In this document: piece by piece, positions 42,018 to 51,952 of the stretch
How the letters are laid out: every line of letters starts with the position of its first letter
How positions within the stretch are numbered: the stretch's first letter is position 1
DNA from: Agromyces agglutinans
GTDB taxonomy: Bacteria > Actinomycetota > Actinomycetes > Actinomycetales > Microbacteriaceae
Direction: 5' to 3'
Assembly (NCBI RefSeq): GCF_009647605.1
Contig: NZ_WJIF01000001.1
Location: forward strand, 293,655-357,654
Length of the DNA: 64,000 nt
The notes under the pieces: generated by a model
The model's database searches: none
The model's input: only the letters and a program-made list of their open reading frames with translations
Told to the model about the DNA's origin: nothing
Made by a program: the position numbers and the translations under genes

Positions 42018-42634
42018 CGCGCCCGGCCGACCTGCTGGGCGGGCCCGAGCCGTGCCAGCGTCAGTCGCAGCAGCGTGGGCACGGATGCCGCGTCGACCTC
42101 GGATGCCTCGGCCACGGTCTCGTCGACGGCCTCGGCCGCGACCCGCTCGGACCAGCCGAGGCCCGTGAGTGCCGCGAGCACGTTCTCGGCCGCGCCGCCC
42201 GCCACCGCGGGTGCGGATGCGGGCCTCGCGGCAGGCGCCTGCAGCTTGCCGGCGAGCGAGACCGTGATGAGCTTCGCCGTCTTCGGGCCGATGCCGCTGA
42301 CCTTGCGGAACACGGCGTCGTCTTCGCGGTGCACGGCCTCGGCGACCTGGTCGGGCGAGAGCGCCGAGAGCACTCCGAGCGCCGACTTCGGGCCCACGCC
42401 GGTCACGCCGATGAGCAGTTCGAAGACCTCGAGCTCGTCGCGCGTCGGGAACCCGAAGAGGGTCATGGCGTCTTCGCGGACGATGAGCGCCGTGTGCACG
42501 CTCGCCTCAGCGCCGTCGCGCGTGGCGAGGACGAACGCGGGCGTCGTGTGCACGTGGAAGCCCACGCCGCCGACGTCGAGGACGATCGAACTGCCGGCTG
42601 CGGCGATGACGCGGCCGCGGAGGGAGGAGATCAC
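42014..42634 (-). CDS. ruvA: Holliday junction DNA helicase subunit RuvA
   Basis: Tetrameric junction-binding protein of 206 residues with three domains: N-terminal OB fold ([20 protein letters not shown]), tandem helix-hairpin-helix ([18 protein letters not shown] near 70-87, [15 protein letters not shown] near 108-122) and C-terminal UBA-like domain ([17 protein letters not shown] near 155) that contacts RuvB. The GTG start overlaps ruvC by four bases. Confidence 0.97.
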   Translation of the reverse strand: MISSLRGRVIAAAGSSIVLDVGGVGFHVHTTPAFVLATRDGAEASVHTALIVREDAMTLFGFPTRDELEVFELLIGVTGVGPKSALGVLSALSPDQVAEAVHREDDAVFRKVSGIGPKTAKLITVSLAGKLQAPAARPASAPAVAGGAAENVLAALTGLGWSERVAAEAVDETVAEASEVDAASVPTLLRLTLARLGPAQQVGRAR

Positions 42635-43248
42635 TCCTTCACCCTACGGGCGGCCCCCGACACGGCCGCGGAGCGCTCGGCGGCGAGCCACGCCCGCTGC
42701 GCCGGGGTCAGGCCCGGGGCATCCGAACCGCCCGCGTCGGCCGCCCGGGCGTCGCGGACCGCCTGCCCGGCGACCCCGCCGGTGCGCCACGCATGGCAGA
42801 TCGCGAGCGCGAGCGCGTCGGCGGCGTCGGCCGGCTTCGGCACCGCGTCGAGGCCGAGGATCCGGGCGACCATCGCGCCGACCTGCTTCTTGTCGGCCCG
42901 GCCGTAGCCCGTGATCGACGCCTTGACCTCGGAGGGCGTGTGCAGCGCCACCGGCAGTTCGCGCCGGGCCGCGATCAGCATGGCCACACCCGAGATCTGC
43001 GCCGTGCCCATGATCGTCGACACGTCGGACCGGGCGAAGACCCGTTCGAGGGCGACCGCGTTCGGTCGGTGCTCCTCGAAGATCGCCTCGAGGCCGTCGG
43101 CGATGCGGGCGAGACGCCGTTCGATCGGCAGGTCGGTCGGCGAGCGCAGCACCACGACGTCGACGAGCCTCGCCTGCCGGTTGGGCTCCACGTCGACCAC
43201 GCCCACGCCGCAGCGGGTCAGCCCGGGGTCGACGCCGAGCACCCGCAT
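42631..43248 (-). CDS. ruvC: Crossover junction endodeoxyribonuclease RuvC
   Basis: Resolves Holliday junctions. In 205 residues the acidic site is intact: Asp7 in LGVDPGLTRCGVG, Glu in ALERVFARSD near 69, and the Asp pair in KPADAADALALAICH near 138-152. The C-terminal 40 residues extend beyond the E. coli protein, usual in actinobacteria. The order yebC-ruvC-ruvA-ruvB is kept, nine bases from yebC. Confidence 0.97.
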   Translation of the reverse strand: MRVLGVDPGLTRCGVGVVDVEPNRQARLVDVVVLRSPTDLPIERRLARIADGLEAIFEEHRPNAVALERVFARSDVSTIMGTAQISGVAMLIAARRELPVALHTPSEVKASITGYGRADKKQVGAMVARILGLDAVPKPADAADALALAICHAWRTGGVAGQAVRDARAADAGGSDAPGLTPAQRAWLAAERSAAVSGAARRVKE

Positions 43249-43257
43249 GGCGATCGG

Positions 43258-44013
43258 CTACTCCGCCTCGAGCTCGGCCTGGACCTCGGGGGTCAGGTCG
43301 AAGTTCGCGTACACGTTCTGCACGTCGTCGCTGTCTTCGAGGGCGTCGATGAGGCGGAACACCTTGCGGGCCGTCTCCGCGTCGACCTCGACCTTGAGGT
43401 TCGGCACGAACTCGATGTCGGCCGACTCGTAGTCGAGCCCGGCCTCCTGCAGTGCCTTGCGCACCTCGACCATGTCGGACGGGTCGGTGATGACCTCGTA
43501 GCCCAGCGCGTGCGGTTCGATCTCTTCAGCGCCGGCCTCGAGCGCCGCCATCATGACGTCGTCTTCGGTGGTGCCCTCGCCGGTGACGACGATGACGCCC
43601 TTGCGCGAGAAGTTGTACGCGACCGACCCGGGGTCGGCGAGGGTGCCGTTGTTGCGATTGAGGCCCGTGCGCACCTCGGCGGCGGCGCGGTTCTTGTTGT
43701 CGGTCAGCACCTCGATCATGAGGGCGACGCCCGAGGGGCCGTACGCCTCGTACGTGATGCTCTGGTACTCGACGGCCTCGCCGCCGATGCCGGCGCCGCG
43801 CTTGATCGCGCGTTCGATGTTGTCGTTGGGGACCGAGGTCTTCTTGGCCTTCTGAACGGCGTCGTAGAGGGTCGGGTTCCCCGCGAGGTCGGCACCGCCC
43901 ATCTTGGCTGCGACTTCGATGTTCTTGATGAGCTTGGCGAACGACTTGGCACGACGTGCGTCGATGACGGCCTTCTTGTGCTTGGTCGTCGCCCATTTGG
44001 AGTGGCCGGACAT
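43258..44013 (-). CDS. YebC/PmpR family probable transcriptional or translational regulator
   Basis: A 251-residue three-domain protein opening with [21 protein letters not shown] split, the family hallmark, followed by [21 protein letters not shown] and [15 protein letters not shown] near 60-74. Close relatives are DNA-binding regulators, and some bind ribosomes to relieve stalling. Its place next to ruvC is conserved in many bacteria. Confidence 0.95.
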   Translation of the reverse strand: MSGHSKWATTKHKKAVIDARRAKSFAKLIKNIEVAAKMGGADLAGNPTLYDAVQKAKKTSVPNDNIERAIKRGAGIGGEAVEYQSITYEAYGPSGVALMIEVLTDNKNRAAAEVRTGLNRNNGTLADPGSVAYNFSRKGVIVVTGEGTTEDDVMMAALEAGAEEIEPHALGYEVITDPSDMVEVRKALQEAGLDYESADIEFVPNLKVEVDAETARKVFRLIDALEDSDDVQNVYANFDLTPEVQAELEAE

Positions 44014-44023
44014 GGTGACCAGT

Positions 44024-44830
44024 CTACGGAATCGGCAACTCGGTTCCGGTCAGTTCCTCGATCTCGTCGAGGTCGACTTCCGCGCCCCAGTCGGCGAAGT
44101 AGGTCATCGAGGTCTCGGAGGGAAGGCCGGGCATCGTCGCGGTGGTCTTCATCGCGACGAGCGGTACGGTCTCGTCACCGTAGAAGACCATCTCGTCGAT
44201 CGTGTACACGCCGTCGACGTCGATCGGCGCGTCCATCGCGATCGGCGTCAGGCTGCGGCTGAGTCCGTCGGGGAGCCCCAATTCCTCCGGCTCGCCCACC
44301 GTGAACGCCGAGCCTGCGGTCGCGAAGCCCCCGATCGCGGCGGGCATGGCGAGCCCGCGAGCCGCTTCGACGACCTGATCCGCGATGATCTCCTCGACCG
44401 AGCCGTTCGGATCCGCGCGGATCCACACCCCGTCGGACTCGGACCAGCCGGCGTCCGGGGTGATCGCGATCTTCCCCCCGTCGAGCCGGTCGTGCAGCAC
44501 GTAGGCGCCGGCGTCGACGACCAGCCAGCGCTGTTCGCTCGGAAGGGCGTGCTCGAGCCGCGCCGAGCCGGTGCGCGCGGCCTCGATGAACGCCTGCAGG
44601 CACTGCGCGAGTGCGGCACCGGCCACCGACGCGCCCGCCGTGTGCAGCTCCAGCCCCGAGCATTCCGCGAGAGCCGCCGTGACCGGTACGGCCGCTTCGG
44701 CCGGAGCCGTCGCTCCGCCGACCGCGGGCGCCGGAGTCTCGGTCGACGTCGCGGCGGTCGGCACGGGCGCACACCCGATGAGCAGGGCGGGAACGATCGT
44801 CGCGGGCAGCAGCAGGCGTCGGAGGCTCAC
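44024..44830 (-). CDS. Putative lipoprotein of unknown function
   Basis: 268 residues with a signal peptide and lipobox ending LLIGC (Cys20), so it is probably lipid-anchored outside the membrane. A Thr/Pro/Ala-rich linker follows (about 22-50). The mature part contains two Cys that could pair ([19 protein letters not shown]) and a mixed alpha/beta region ending [16 protein letters not shown]. It resembles the LppX/LprAFG-type size class only loosely, and no family was recognised. The GTG start at 44830 has GGGGGA abutting it, so the start is less sure. It is absent from the usual yebC-pdxT neighbourhood, so probably an insertion. Confidence 0.7.
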   Translation of the reverse strand: MSLRRLLLPATIVPALLIGCAPVPTAATSTETPAPAVGGATAPAEAAVPVTAALAECSGLELHTAGASVAGAALAQCLQAFIEAARTGSARLEHALPSEQRWLVVDAGAYVLHDRLDGGKIAITPDAGWSESDGVWIRADPNGSVEEIIADQVVEAARGLAMPAAIGGFATAGSAFTVGEPEELGLPDGLSRSLTPIAMDAPIDVDGVYTIDEMVFYGDETVPLVAMKTTATMPGLPSETSMTYFADWGAEVDLDEIEELTGTELPIP

Positions 44831-44916
44831 TCCCCCATTCTGGTGCTTCCGAGCGTGCAGGTCCGTCGTCGCCGGAACCCTGTGGACGCTCGAATCGATC
44901 GTTCCCCGCCCGCCGC

Positions 44917-45453
44917 TCAGCCGACCATCTTCCGCAGGGTACGCAGGTTGCGGTTGGTCGTGGACGGCTTGACCTTCGCCTTCGCCAGCAGCTTCGCGAA
45001 CGGGGTGACGGTGGTCGTGCCCTTGATCGGGTTCCAGTAGACGACTCCGTCGCCGCGGGCGACCGGGTCGGCGTCGGGGTCGAGGTCGGCCGCGGCCGCC
45101 TCGAGCTCGTCGAGCACCTGCTCGTCGGAACCGAAGATCACCCACGGCTGCCGCGTCGCATCGTCGGCGTCGAACGGGAACGCGTCGATCACGCGCGCCA
45201 CGTGGTCCACCGTCGACAGCACGATCCAGGCGTCGTAGCCGAACCGCTCGCCGAGCGCCCGTTCGATCCGCGACTTCAGCGCCGAGGCATCCGCAGCATC
45301 GCGATCGGATGCCTCGAACACGACGTTGCCGGTCGCGAGCACCGTGCGCACGCCCTCGAAGCCGAGATCGACGAAGAGGTCGCGGAGGTCGGCCGACTTG
45401 ACGGTGATGCCGCCGACGTTCACGCCGCGCAGCAGGGCGATGCAGGTGCTCAT
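44917..45453 (-). CDS. DUF1697 domain-containing protein
   Basis: 178 residues opening with CIALLRGVNVGGITVKSADLR, the family hallmark (ALLRGINVGG), then LFVDLGFEGVRTVLATGNVVF near 28-48, and ending TTTVTPFAKLLAKAKVKPSTTNRNLRTL split, the conserved T-x-R-N-x-x-T segment. The fold is thought to be two ferredoxin-like domains; biochemical role is unknown. Starts four bases inside the CPBP gene end, so co-translated with it. It contains the 11-bp inverted repeat noted separately. Confidence 0.88.
   Translation of the reverse strand: MSTCIALLRGVNVGGITVKSADLRDLFVDLGFEGVRTVLATGNVVFEASDRDAADASALKSRIERALGERFGYDAWIVLSTVDHVARVIDAFPFDADDATRQPWVIFGSDEQVLDELEAAAADLDPDADPVARGDGVVYWNPIKGTTTVTPFAKLLAKAKVKPSTTNRNLRTLRKMVG
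45283..45316. repeat. Perfect 11-bp inverted repeat built from two dispersed-decamer copies
   Basis: CGAGGCATCCG at 45283-45293 and its exact complement CGGATGCCTCG at 45306-45316, with a 12-base spacer, inside the DUF1697 gene. Each arm contains the dispersed word GAGGCATCCG/CGGATGCCTC. Encodes ordinary Ala-Ser and Asp-Ala residues. Confidence 0.8.
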
Positions 45454-46310
45454 ACCGACGACGGTACTCGCCCGTCGGCCGTGGCGGGACCGGCCGGCCC
45501 CTGGCGCATGACCCGCCACGCCGCGAACGCGATGGCCGACGTCGTCGCGAGCTGGATCGCCCCGCCGGCAGGAGTCTGCGGCGGAAACAGCGAGAGCGCG
45601 ACGTTCACCGCCAGATGGGCGACGATCGCGGACCAGACGCCTCCGCGGAGTCGTTCCGACAGGAACAGGAACGTCATCGACAGGGGAATCACCATCAGCA
45701 GGAACATCAGTCCGTTCGCAGTGAACAGCCCCATCTCGTGCTGACCGGTGCCCGGAAGGAGGAACAGGGGAAGATGCCAGACGCTCCACGCGGCGCCGAC
45801 GATCACCGCCGTGGCAAGCGGGCCGTACCGCATGCGCAGTCGCGGCTGGAGATAGCCCCGCCAGCCGAACTCCTCGGCGAGGGGACCCGCGACCAGGTAG
45901 GTCAGGAGGAACGGCAGGGTGCCCCCTGCAGCGGCGACGACGCCGGATGCCTCCGCCCCGAACGAACCGAGTCCGAGCACGATCTCCGCCACCACGGGCG
46001 GAAGCGCGCCGAGCACGACGGCCAGGGGAAGCCATACCCACGGCGCCCGCACGCGGACGCGGACCGCCGCGCTCCGGCGGACGGCGAGGAACGCGATCAA
46101 CGCGGCGAGGCTGGGCCCGCAGGTACCGACCACGAACAGCCAGTAGGACAGCGAGGTCGACATCACGGCCACGTCGAGCAGGCCCGCCGCGGTCCAGCTC
46201 CCGGCGCTCACGACGGCGCAGGCGACACCGAACACGACGAGGCCCCTTCGCGTCGACGCGGGCAGGCGTGAGGCGGTCGGGTGTGCGGCGGACGGGGCTG
46301 CCATGACCAT
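45450..46310 (-). CDS. CPBP family intramembrane metalloprotease
   Basis: 286 residues with about eight hydrophobic segments. The CAAX/Abi motifs are present: EEFGWRGYLQP near 147-157 (the Glu pair and Arg), WSVWHLPLFLL near 180 (His) and IVAHLAVNVAL near 240 (His). These are the metal ligands of membrane-embedded Rce1-like proteases. Bacterial members often relate to bacteriocin immunity or unknown processing; the substrate is not inferable. In a two- or three-gene unit with DUF1697 and the lipoprotein. Confidence 0.9.
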   Translation of the reverse strand: MVMAAPSAAHPTASRLPASTRRGLVVFGVACAVVSAGSWTAAGLLDVAVMSTSLSYWLFVVGTCGPSLAALIAFLAVRRSAAVRVRVRAPWVWLPLAVVLGALPPVVAEIVLGLGSFGAEASGVVAAAGGTLPFLLTYLVAGPLAEEFGWRGYLQPRLRMRYGPLATAVIVGAAWSVWHLPLFLLPGTGQHEMGLFTANGLMFLLMVIPLSMTFLFLSERLRGGVWSAIVAHLAVNVALSLFPPQTPAGGAIQLATTSAIAFAAWRVMRQGPAGPATADGRVPSSV

Positions 46311-46389
46311 GTCCCGAGCGTGACGCCGCGCGCAGCGTGTCGACAGGGGGCCAGCCCCCCGAACACCGACTGCAGGGAGTCGGAGCGCC

Positions 46390-47034
46390 TCAGCTGCGGG
46401 CGCGCACCTTGCCGAGGAAGTACTCGTGGAATCGGTACTCGCCGTTCATCTCGGGATGGAAGCTCGTGCCGACGAGGTTGCCCTGCTCGACGGCGACCAC
46501 ACGCCCGTCGTCGAGCGACGCGAGCGCCGTGGCATCCGCACCGACCGATTCGACGACGGGTCCGCGGATGAACACCGCGTGCACGGGCGGTTCGCCGAGC
46601 GCCGGAACGCCGAGGTCGGTCTCGAACGACTGGTTCTGCGAGCCGAACGCGTTGCGGCGCACGACCACGTCGAGCCCGCCGAGCGACTCCTGGCCGGCGA
46701 TGGCGTCGAGCACGGTGTCGGCGAGCATGATGAGCCCCGCGCACGTGCCGTACACCGGCAGTCCGTCGGCGATCGCCGCCTTGAGCGGCTCGGCGAGTCC
46801 GTACGCTCGCGCGAGCTTGTCCATCACGGTCGATTCGCCGCCGGGGATCACGAGTCCCTCCACGTCGGCGAGTTCGTCGGGCCGGCGCACGAGCGAGACT
46901 CGCGCGCCGAGCTGCGCGAGCACGCGCGCGTGCTCGCGGAAGTCGCCCTGCAGGGCCAGCACGCCGACTCGAGGGCCGGATGCCTCGCCAGCGACCTCCC
47001 CCGCCGCGAGCGACTCGCTGCGGAGCGTCGTCAC
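46390..47034 (-). CDS. pdxT: Pyridoxal 5'-phosphate synthase glutaminase subunit PdxT
   Basis: Glutaminase supplying ammonia to PdxS. In 214 residues: [21 protein letters not shown] near 23-43 split, [13 protein letters not shown] near 62, nucleophile Cys in [12 protein letters not shown] near 92, and the His/Glu in [16 protein letters not shown] near 190. About 20 extra N-terminal residues precede the conserved start, and an internal start is possible. The GTG at 47034 overlaps the pdxS stop by four bases (GTGA). Confidence 0.95.
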   Translation of the reverse strand: MTTLRSESLAAGEVAGEASGPRVGVLALQGDFREHARVLAQLGARVSLVRRPDELADVEGLVIPGGESTVMDKLARAYGLAEPLKAAIADGLPVYGTCAGLIMLADTVLDAIAGQESLGGLDVVVRRNAFGSQNQSFETDLGVPALGEPPVHAVFIRGPVVESVGADATALASLDDGRVVAVEQGNLVGTSFHPEMNGEYRFHEYFLGKVRARS

Positions 47035-47921
47035 CAGCCGCGCTCGGCGAGCCGGTGCGGCGCCGCGAGGTCGCCGACGTTGATGCCCACCATGGCCTCG
47101 CCCAGGCCGCGCGAGACGTCGGCGATGACGGCGGGGTCGTCGTAGAACGTCGTCGCCTTGACCACGGCCGCCGCTCGCGCCTCGGGATTGCCCGACTTGA
47201 AGATGCCCGAGCCGACGAAGACGCCGTCGGCGCCGAGCTGCATCATCATCGCGGCGTCCGCCGGCGTTGCGACGCCGCCGGCCGTGAACAGCACGACCGG
47301 GAGCTTGCCGGTCTCGGCGACCTCGACGACCAGGTCGTAGGGCGCCTGCAGCTCCTTGGCCGCGACGTAGAGCTCGTCCTTCGTCATCGAGCGCAGCACG
47401 TTGATCTCGGACGTGATCTTGCGGATGTGCTTGGTCGCCTCGGAGACGTCGCCGGTGCCGGCCTCGCCCTTGGAGCGGATCATCGCGGCGCCCTCGTTGA
47501 TGCGGCGCAGCGCTTCGCCGAGGTTGGTGGCGCCGCAGACGAACGGCGTCTCGAACGACCACTTGTCGATGTGGTTCACGTAGTCGGCGGGCGAGAGCAC
47601 CTCGGACTCGTCGATGTAGTCGACGTCGAGCGCCTGCAGCACCTGCGCCTCGACGAAGTGGCCGATGCGCGCCTTCGCCATGACGGGGATCGAGACCTCG
47701 GCGATGATCGCCTCGATGAGATCGGGGTCGCTCATGCGGGCGACGCCGCCCTGGGCGCGGATGTCGGCAGGCACGCGCTCGAGCGCCATGACGGCGACGG
47801 CCCCGGCGTCCTCGGCGATGCGGGCCTGCTCGGGCGTGACGACGTCCATGATGACGCCGCCCTTCAGCATCTCGGCGAGTCCGCGCTTCACGCGGCTGGA
47901 ACCGGTCTGGCCAGTGCTCAT
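47031..47921 (-). CDS. pdxS: Pyridoxal 5'-phosphate synthase subunit PdxS
   Basis: TIM-barrel synthase making PLP from ribose 5-phosphate, glyceraldehyde 3-phosphate and ammonia. In 296 residues: [22 protein letters not shown] split near 12-33, [14 protein letters not shown] near 80 (catalytic Lys), [14 protein letters not shown] near 148 (second Lys and Gly-rich phosphate loop), [11 protein letters not shown] near 232. The ATG at 47921 is chosen because GAAGGGAAG lies upstream and the protein begins in register. An upstream in-frame start at 48005 has no support. Confidence 0.97.
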   Translation of the reverse strand: MSTGQTGSSRVKRGLAEMLKGGVIMDVVTPEQARIAEDAGAVAVMALERVPADIRAQGGVARMSDPDLIEAIIAEVSIPVMAKARIGHFVEAQVLQALDVDYIDESEVLSPADYVNHIDKWSFETPFVCGATNLGEALRRINEGAAMIRSKGEAGTGDVSEATKHIRKITSEINVLRSMTKDELYVAAKELQAPYDLVVEVAETGKLPVVLFTAGGVATPADAAMMMQLGADGVFVGSGIFKSGNPEARAAAVVKATTFYDDPAVIADVSRGLGEAMVGINVGDLAAPHRLAERGW

Positions 47922-47980
47922 CGGGGGCTTCCCTTCGGGTGGCTGCCGCGCGCTCGCGCGACTCGCGGACAGAATGATCG

Positions 47981-47996
47981 TTTGACTTAGGCCAAA
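47981..47996. promoter_or_regulatory. Candidate PdxR operator between pdxS and pdxR
   Basis: TTTGAC and GCCAAA form an imperfect inverted repeat with a four-base spacer (TTAG) in the 122-base divergent region. This A/T-rich island stands out against GC-rich surroundings, and -10-like TAGCAT follows. MocR/PdxR proteins act from exactly such intergenic regions. The site itself is inference. Confidence 0.4.
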
Positions 47997-48043
47997 AGAT
48001 AGCATGGGCCGGGACCACGTGACGGAAGGCGACGGAGCGACCC

Positions 48044-49384
48044 ATGACCCTCGAGATCACCGGCCGCTCCGCGGCCGACATCGCCGTGAGCGTGCGCCGG
48101 CTCATCGAGCAGGGCGCGCTCGGCCCCGGCGACGCCCTGCCGCCCGTGCGCACCCTCGCCGACAGCCTGGGCGTGAACCGCAACACGGCCGTCGCGGCGT
48201 ACCGGCAGCTCACGCAAGCGGGCGTCGTCGTGACGCGTGGCCGCGGCGGCACGCACGTCGCCGACCGGTCCCCGGTCGCCCAGGAAGGATTCGCGGTCGA
48301 CAGCGTGCTCCGCGACATCGCCACGGGCAACCCCGATCCCGCGCTCATCCCCGATCCGTCGCGCGCGCTCGCGAACGTCGTGGGCGCTCCCGTGCTGTAC
48401 GGCGAGCCGGTCATCGATCGCCGCTTGGAGCAGTGGGCGCGCGAGTGGATGGGGGCCGACCTCGCGCCCGAGCGGATCGAACTGACGATCACGAGCGGCG
48501 CCGGCGATGCCGTCGAGCGCCTCCTCGCGCAGGCGCTCGTCCGCGACGACGCCGTCGCGCTCGAGGACCCGTGCTTCCTGACGAGCATCCACACCGTCCG
48601 GGTCGGCGGCTATCGTCCCGTGCCCGTTCCCATCGACGACGAGGGCATGACGGTCGACGGGCTCCGCGCCGCGCTCGACCAGGGCGTCCGCGCGGTCGTG
48701 TGCACCCCGCGCGCGCAGAACCCGACCGGCGCCGGGCTGTCGGCGCAACGCGCCGCCGACCTGCGCGCGGTGCTGCTCGAGCATCCGTACGTGCTCGTCA
48801 TCGAGGACGACCACTTCTCGATGCTCTCGCGCCGGCCGTTCCACTCGATCATCGGGCCCGAGCATCGGCGGTGGGCGCTCGTGCGATCGGTCTCGAAGTT
48901 CCTCGGGCCCGACATGTGCCTCGCGGTCACGGCGTCGGATCCCGACACCGCCGAACGGCTCGCGATGCGGCTCACGCCGGGCACGACCTGGGTCAGCCAC
49001 CTCCTGCAGCGGCTCGCCCTGGCCCTCGTGACCGACCCCGACGTGATCGCCGACATCGAGGCGGCGGGCGCCCACTACGCCGAGCGCAACCGCGCCTTCG
49101 CCGCCCGGCTGACCGCCGCGGGCGTTCCGGTCACGGCCGGCGACGGCCTCAACCTCTGGGTCCAGCTTCCGGTGCCCGCGCGCGATGTGTCGGAACAGCT
49201 CATGCGCCGCGGCTGGCTCGCACGCCCCGGTGAGGAATTCGCCCTCGCGCAGACACCCGCGGCCCGAGGGCTGCGGCTCACCGTGCACGACCTCGACGAG
49301 CCCGATGCGGAGCGACTGGCGACCGACCTCGCGGCAGCGGTTCGCGCCGCCGGCGGCAGGCTCGTGCCCGCGGGCAGCGACTGA
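48044..49384 (+). CDS. pdxR: MocR-type regulator (GntR winged helix fused to aminotransferase fold), probable PdxR
   Basis: 446 residues. About 1-75 is a GntR winged helix ([20 protein letters not shown] split, [20 protein letters not shown] near 42-61). From about residue 95 on is a class I aminotransferase-fold domain with Lys285 in [11 protein letters not shown] positioned for PLP and ARPGEEFAL near 390. PdxR proteins sense PLP and activate pdxST. Divergent placement to pdxS strongly supports that role. ATG at 48044. Confidence 0.9.
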   Translation: MTLEITGRSAADIAVSVRRLIEQGALGPGDALPPVRTLADSLGVNRNTAVAAYRQLTQAGVVVTRGRGGTHVADRSPVAQEGFAVDSVLRDIATGNPDPALIPDPSRALANVVGAPVLYGEPVIDRRLEQWAREWMGADLAPERIELTITSGAGDAVERLLAQALVRDDAVALEDPCFLTSIHTVRVGGYRPVPVPIDDEGMTVDGLRAALDQGVRAVVCTPRAQNPTGAGLSAQRAADLRAVLLEHPYVLVIEDDHFSMLSRRPFHSIIGPEHRRWALVRSVSKFLGPDMCLAVTASDPDTAERLAMRLTPGTTWVSHLLQRLALALVTDPDVIADIEAAGAHYAERNRAFAARLTAAGVPVTAGDGLNLWVQLPVPARDVSEQLMRRGWLARPGEEFALAQTPAARGLRLTVHDLDEPDAERLATDLAAAVRAAGGRLVPAGSD

Positions 49385-49397
49385 GCGCGGCGCCCGG

Positions 49398-49443
49398 GCC
49401 GAGCCGCGCCGCGCCGCGCCGCGCCGAGCCGCGCCGCGCCGCC
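49398..49443. repeat. Pentanucleotide repeat tract (GCCGC / GCCGA)
   Basis: About nine tandem five-base units, mostly GCCGC or CCGCG by phase with two GCCGA variants, fill the gap between the convergent pdxR and HIT genes. They can fold into GC hairpins and may act as the shared terminator. Slippage-prone. Confidence 0.7.
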
Positions 49444-49448
49444 GATGC

Positions 49449-50012
49449 TCAGCTCGGCCAGGCCTCCGCGACCTCGCGACGCACGTCGCCGAGCAGGCGC
49501 GGCACCGCCTTGGTCTTCGCGATGATCGGGAAGAAGTTCGAGTCGAGCGCCCAGCGCGGAACGATGTGCTGGTGCAGGTGCTCGGAGATGCCGGCCCCGG
49601 CGATGCGGCCCTGGTTCATGCCGAGGTTGAAGCCGTCGCAGCGCGACACCTCGGTGAGCACCCGCATCGCCGTCTGCGTCATCGAGCCGATCTCGGCGAC
49701 CTCTTCGGGCGACGCCTGGTCGTACGTCGCGATGTGCCGATAGGGGCACACGAGCAGGTGCCCGCTGTTGTACGGGTAGAGGTTGAGCAGCACGTACGCG
49801 TGGTCGCCGCGCGCCACGATGAAGCTCGTCTCGTCGTCGAACTCGGGCGCACGGCAGAACGGGCAGGCGTGTTCGCTCGGATCCTGCCCGTTCTCGATGT
49901 AGACCATGCGATGCGGCGTCCACAGCCGCTGGAACGCATCGGGCACCGCCGCGAGGTCGCCCGACCGCTGGGTCGGGACGCTGTCGAACTCGTCGGGCCC
50001 GTAGTTGCTCAT
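49449..50012 (-). CDS. HIT domain protein, probable Ap4A phosphorylase-like
   Basis: 187 residues with the histidine triad [11 protein letters not shown] near 140, a CPFC motif near 50 (a possible zinc pair), and [21 protein letters not shown] near 73-93 split. Directly downstream of thrS with a four-base ATGA overlap. Mycobacterium has the same order, and its HIT protein (Rv2613c) is a diadenosine tetraphosphate phosphorylase. Because aminoacyl-tRNA synthetases make Ap4A, a clean-up role is plausible. Confidence 0.9.
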   Translation of the reverse strand: MSNYGPDEFDSVPTQRSGDLAAVPDAFQRLWTPHRMVYIENGQDPSEHACPFCRAPEFDDETSFIVARGDHAYVLLNLYPYNSGHLLVCPYRHIATYDQASPEEVAEIGSMTQTAMRVLTEVSRCDGFNLGMNQGRIAGAGISEHLHQHIVPRWALDSNFFPIIAKTKAVPRLLGDVRREVAEAWPS

Positions 50013-51952
50013 GCGAACAGGTCGTCCCTCGTCGTGATCTGCCGGCGATCGGCGATCGCGCCTCGGATGCGCTCGATGGCGTCGGCGACGGCGACCCCGT
50101 TCTCCTGGCTGCCGTCGCGGAAGCGGAAGCTCACGGTCTCGCCCGACCGGTCGTTCTCGCCGGCGATCAGCTGGAACGGCACCTTCTGGGTCGTGTGGGT
50201 GCGGATCTTCTTCTGCATGCGGTCGTCGCTCGTGTCGAGCTCGGCCCGCACGCCGGCACCGCGCAGCTGCTCGATGATCGCGCCGAGGTAGGGCGCGTAC
50301 TCGTCGGCGACGGGGATGCCGATCACCTGCACGGGTGACAGCCACACCGGGAACGCGCCGGCGTAGTGCTCGGTCAGCACGCCGAAGAACCGCTCGATCG
50401 AGCCGAACTTCGCCGAGTGGATCATGACCGGCTGCTGATGGGTGCCGTCGGCCGCCGTGTACTCGAGCCCGAAGCCCTCGGGTTGGTTGAAGTCGTACTG
50501 GATCGTCGACATCTGCCAGGTGCGCCCGATCGCGTCGCGCGCCTGCACCGAGATCTTCGGGCCGTAGAACGCGGCCCCGCCCGGGTCGGGCACGAGCTCG
50601 AGGCCGGATGCCTCGGCGACCTCGCGCAGCACGCCGGTCGCGACCTCCCACTGCTCGTCGGTGCCCTTGAACTTGTCGGAGTTCGCGTCACGCGTCGAGA
50701 GCTCGAGGTAGAAGTCGTCGAGGCCGAAGTCGCGCAGCAGGCCCAGCACGAAGTCGAGCAGGTGCTTGACCTCGCCGGGCGCCTGCTCGGGCGTGACGTA
50801 GCTGTGCGAGTCGTCCTGCGTGAGCCCGCGCACGCGCGTGAGCCCCTGCACGACGCCCGACTTCTCGTAGCGGTACACGGTGCCGAACTCGAAGAACCGC
50901 AGGGGCAGCTCGCGGTAGGAGCGCCCGCGCGAGCGGTAGATGAGGTTCTGCATCGGGCAGTTCATCGCCTTGAGATAGTACTCGGAGTTCTCGAACTCCA
51001 TCGGCGGGAACATCGTGTCCTTGTAGTACGGCAGGTGGCCCGACAGCTCGAAGACGTGCGCCTTCGTGATGTGCGGAGTCGAGACGTACTGGAACCCCTC
51101 CTCGATGTGGCGGCAGCGGACGTAGTCCTCCATCTCGCGCTTGATGACGCCGCCCTTGGGGTGGAAGACGGGCAGCCCCGAGCCGATCTCGTCGGGGAAG
51201 CTGAACAGGTCGAGCTCGGCGCCGAGCTTGCGATGGTCGCGGCGCGCCGCCTCCTCGAGCCGGTGCTGGTAGGCGCGGAGTTCGTCTTTCGTGGGCCAGG
51301 CGGTGCCGTACACGCGCTGCAGCTGCGGGTTCTTCTCGGAGCCGCGCCAGTAGGCGGCGGCCACCCGCATGAGCGACCAACCGTTGCCGATCATGCGCGT
51401 GTTCGGCAGGTGCGGCCCGCGACAGAGGTCCTTCCAGGCGACCTCGCCGGTCTTCGGGTCGACGTTGTCGTAGATCGTGAGCTCGGCGCCGCCGACCTCG
51501 ACGTTCTCGCCGGACTCGCCATCGGCCGCGCCGCCCTTGAGGCCGATGAGCTCGAGCTTGTACGGCTCGTCGGCGAGCTCGACCCGCGCCTCGTCGTCGG
51601 TGACGACGCGCCGCACGAATCGCTGCCCCGCGCGGATGATGCGCGCCATCTCCTTGTCGAGGGCCTTCAGATCTTCGGGAGTGAAGGGCTCGGCCACGTC
51701 GAAGTCGTAGTAGAAGCCGTCGGTCACGGGCGGGCCGATGCCGAGCTTCGCCTCGGGGTTGATCGTCTGCACGGCCTGCGCGAGCACGTGCGCGGCCGAG
51801 TGGCGCAGGATGTTCAGGCCGTCGGCGGAGTCGATCGTCACCGGCTCGACGACGTCGTCGTCCGTCACCGTGGCCGCGAGGTCCTTCAACTCGCCGTTGA
51901 CGCGCATCGCGACAACGGATCGGTCGGTGAACAGTGCGAAACCGTCGACCAC
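50009..51952 (-). CDS. thrS: Threonyl-tRNA synthetase
   Basis: 647 residues: short N-terminal TGS region, editing domain ([13 protein letters not shown] near 53 with the H-x3-H), class II core with zinc ligands ([11 protein letters not shown] near 335, His further on, [15 protein letters not shown] near 525), and C-terminal anticodon domain ([14 protein letters not shown] near 550). The GTG at 51952 is favoured because GAGGAG lies eight bases upstream; GTG at 51961 is an alternative. No T-box leader is recognised upstream. Confidence 0.95.
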   Translation of the reverse strand: MVDGFALFTDRSVVAMRVNGELKDLAATVTDDDVVEPVTIDSADGLNILRHSAAHVLAQAVQTINPEAKLGIGPPVTDGFYYDFDVAEPFTPEDLKALDKEMARIIRAGQRFVRRVVTDDEARVELADEPYKLELIGLKGGAADGESGENVEVGGAELTIYDNVDPKTGEVAWKDLCRGPHLPNTRMIGNGWSLMRVAAAYWRGSEKNPQLQRVYGTAWPTKDELRAYQHRLEEAARRDHRKLGAELDLFSFPDEIGSGLPVFHPKGGVIKREMEDYVRCRHIEEGFQYVSTPHITKAHVFELSGHLPYYKDTMFPPMEFENSEYYLKAMNCPMQNLIYRSRGRSYRELPLRFFEFGTVYRYEKSGVVQGLTRVRGLTQDDSHSYVTPEQAPGEVKHLLDFVLGLLRDFGLDDFYLELSTRDANSDKFKGTDEQWEVATGVLREVAEASGLELVPDPGGAAFYGPKISVQARDAIGRTWQMSTIQYDFNQPEGFGLEYTAADGTHQQPVMIHSAKFGSIERFFGVLTEHYAGAFPVWLSPVQVIGIPVADEYAPYLGAIIEQLRGAGVRAELDTSDDRMQKKIRTHTTQKVPFQLIAGENDRSGETVSFRFRDGSQENGVAVADAIERIRGAIADRRQITTRDDLFA

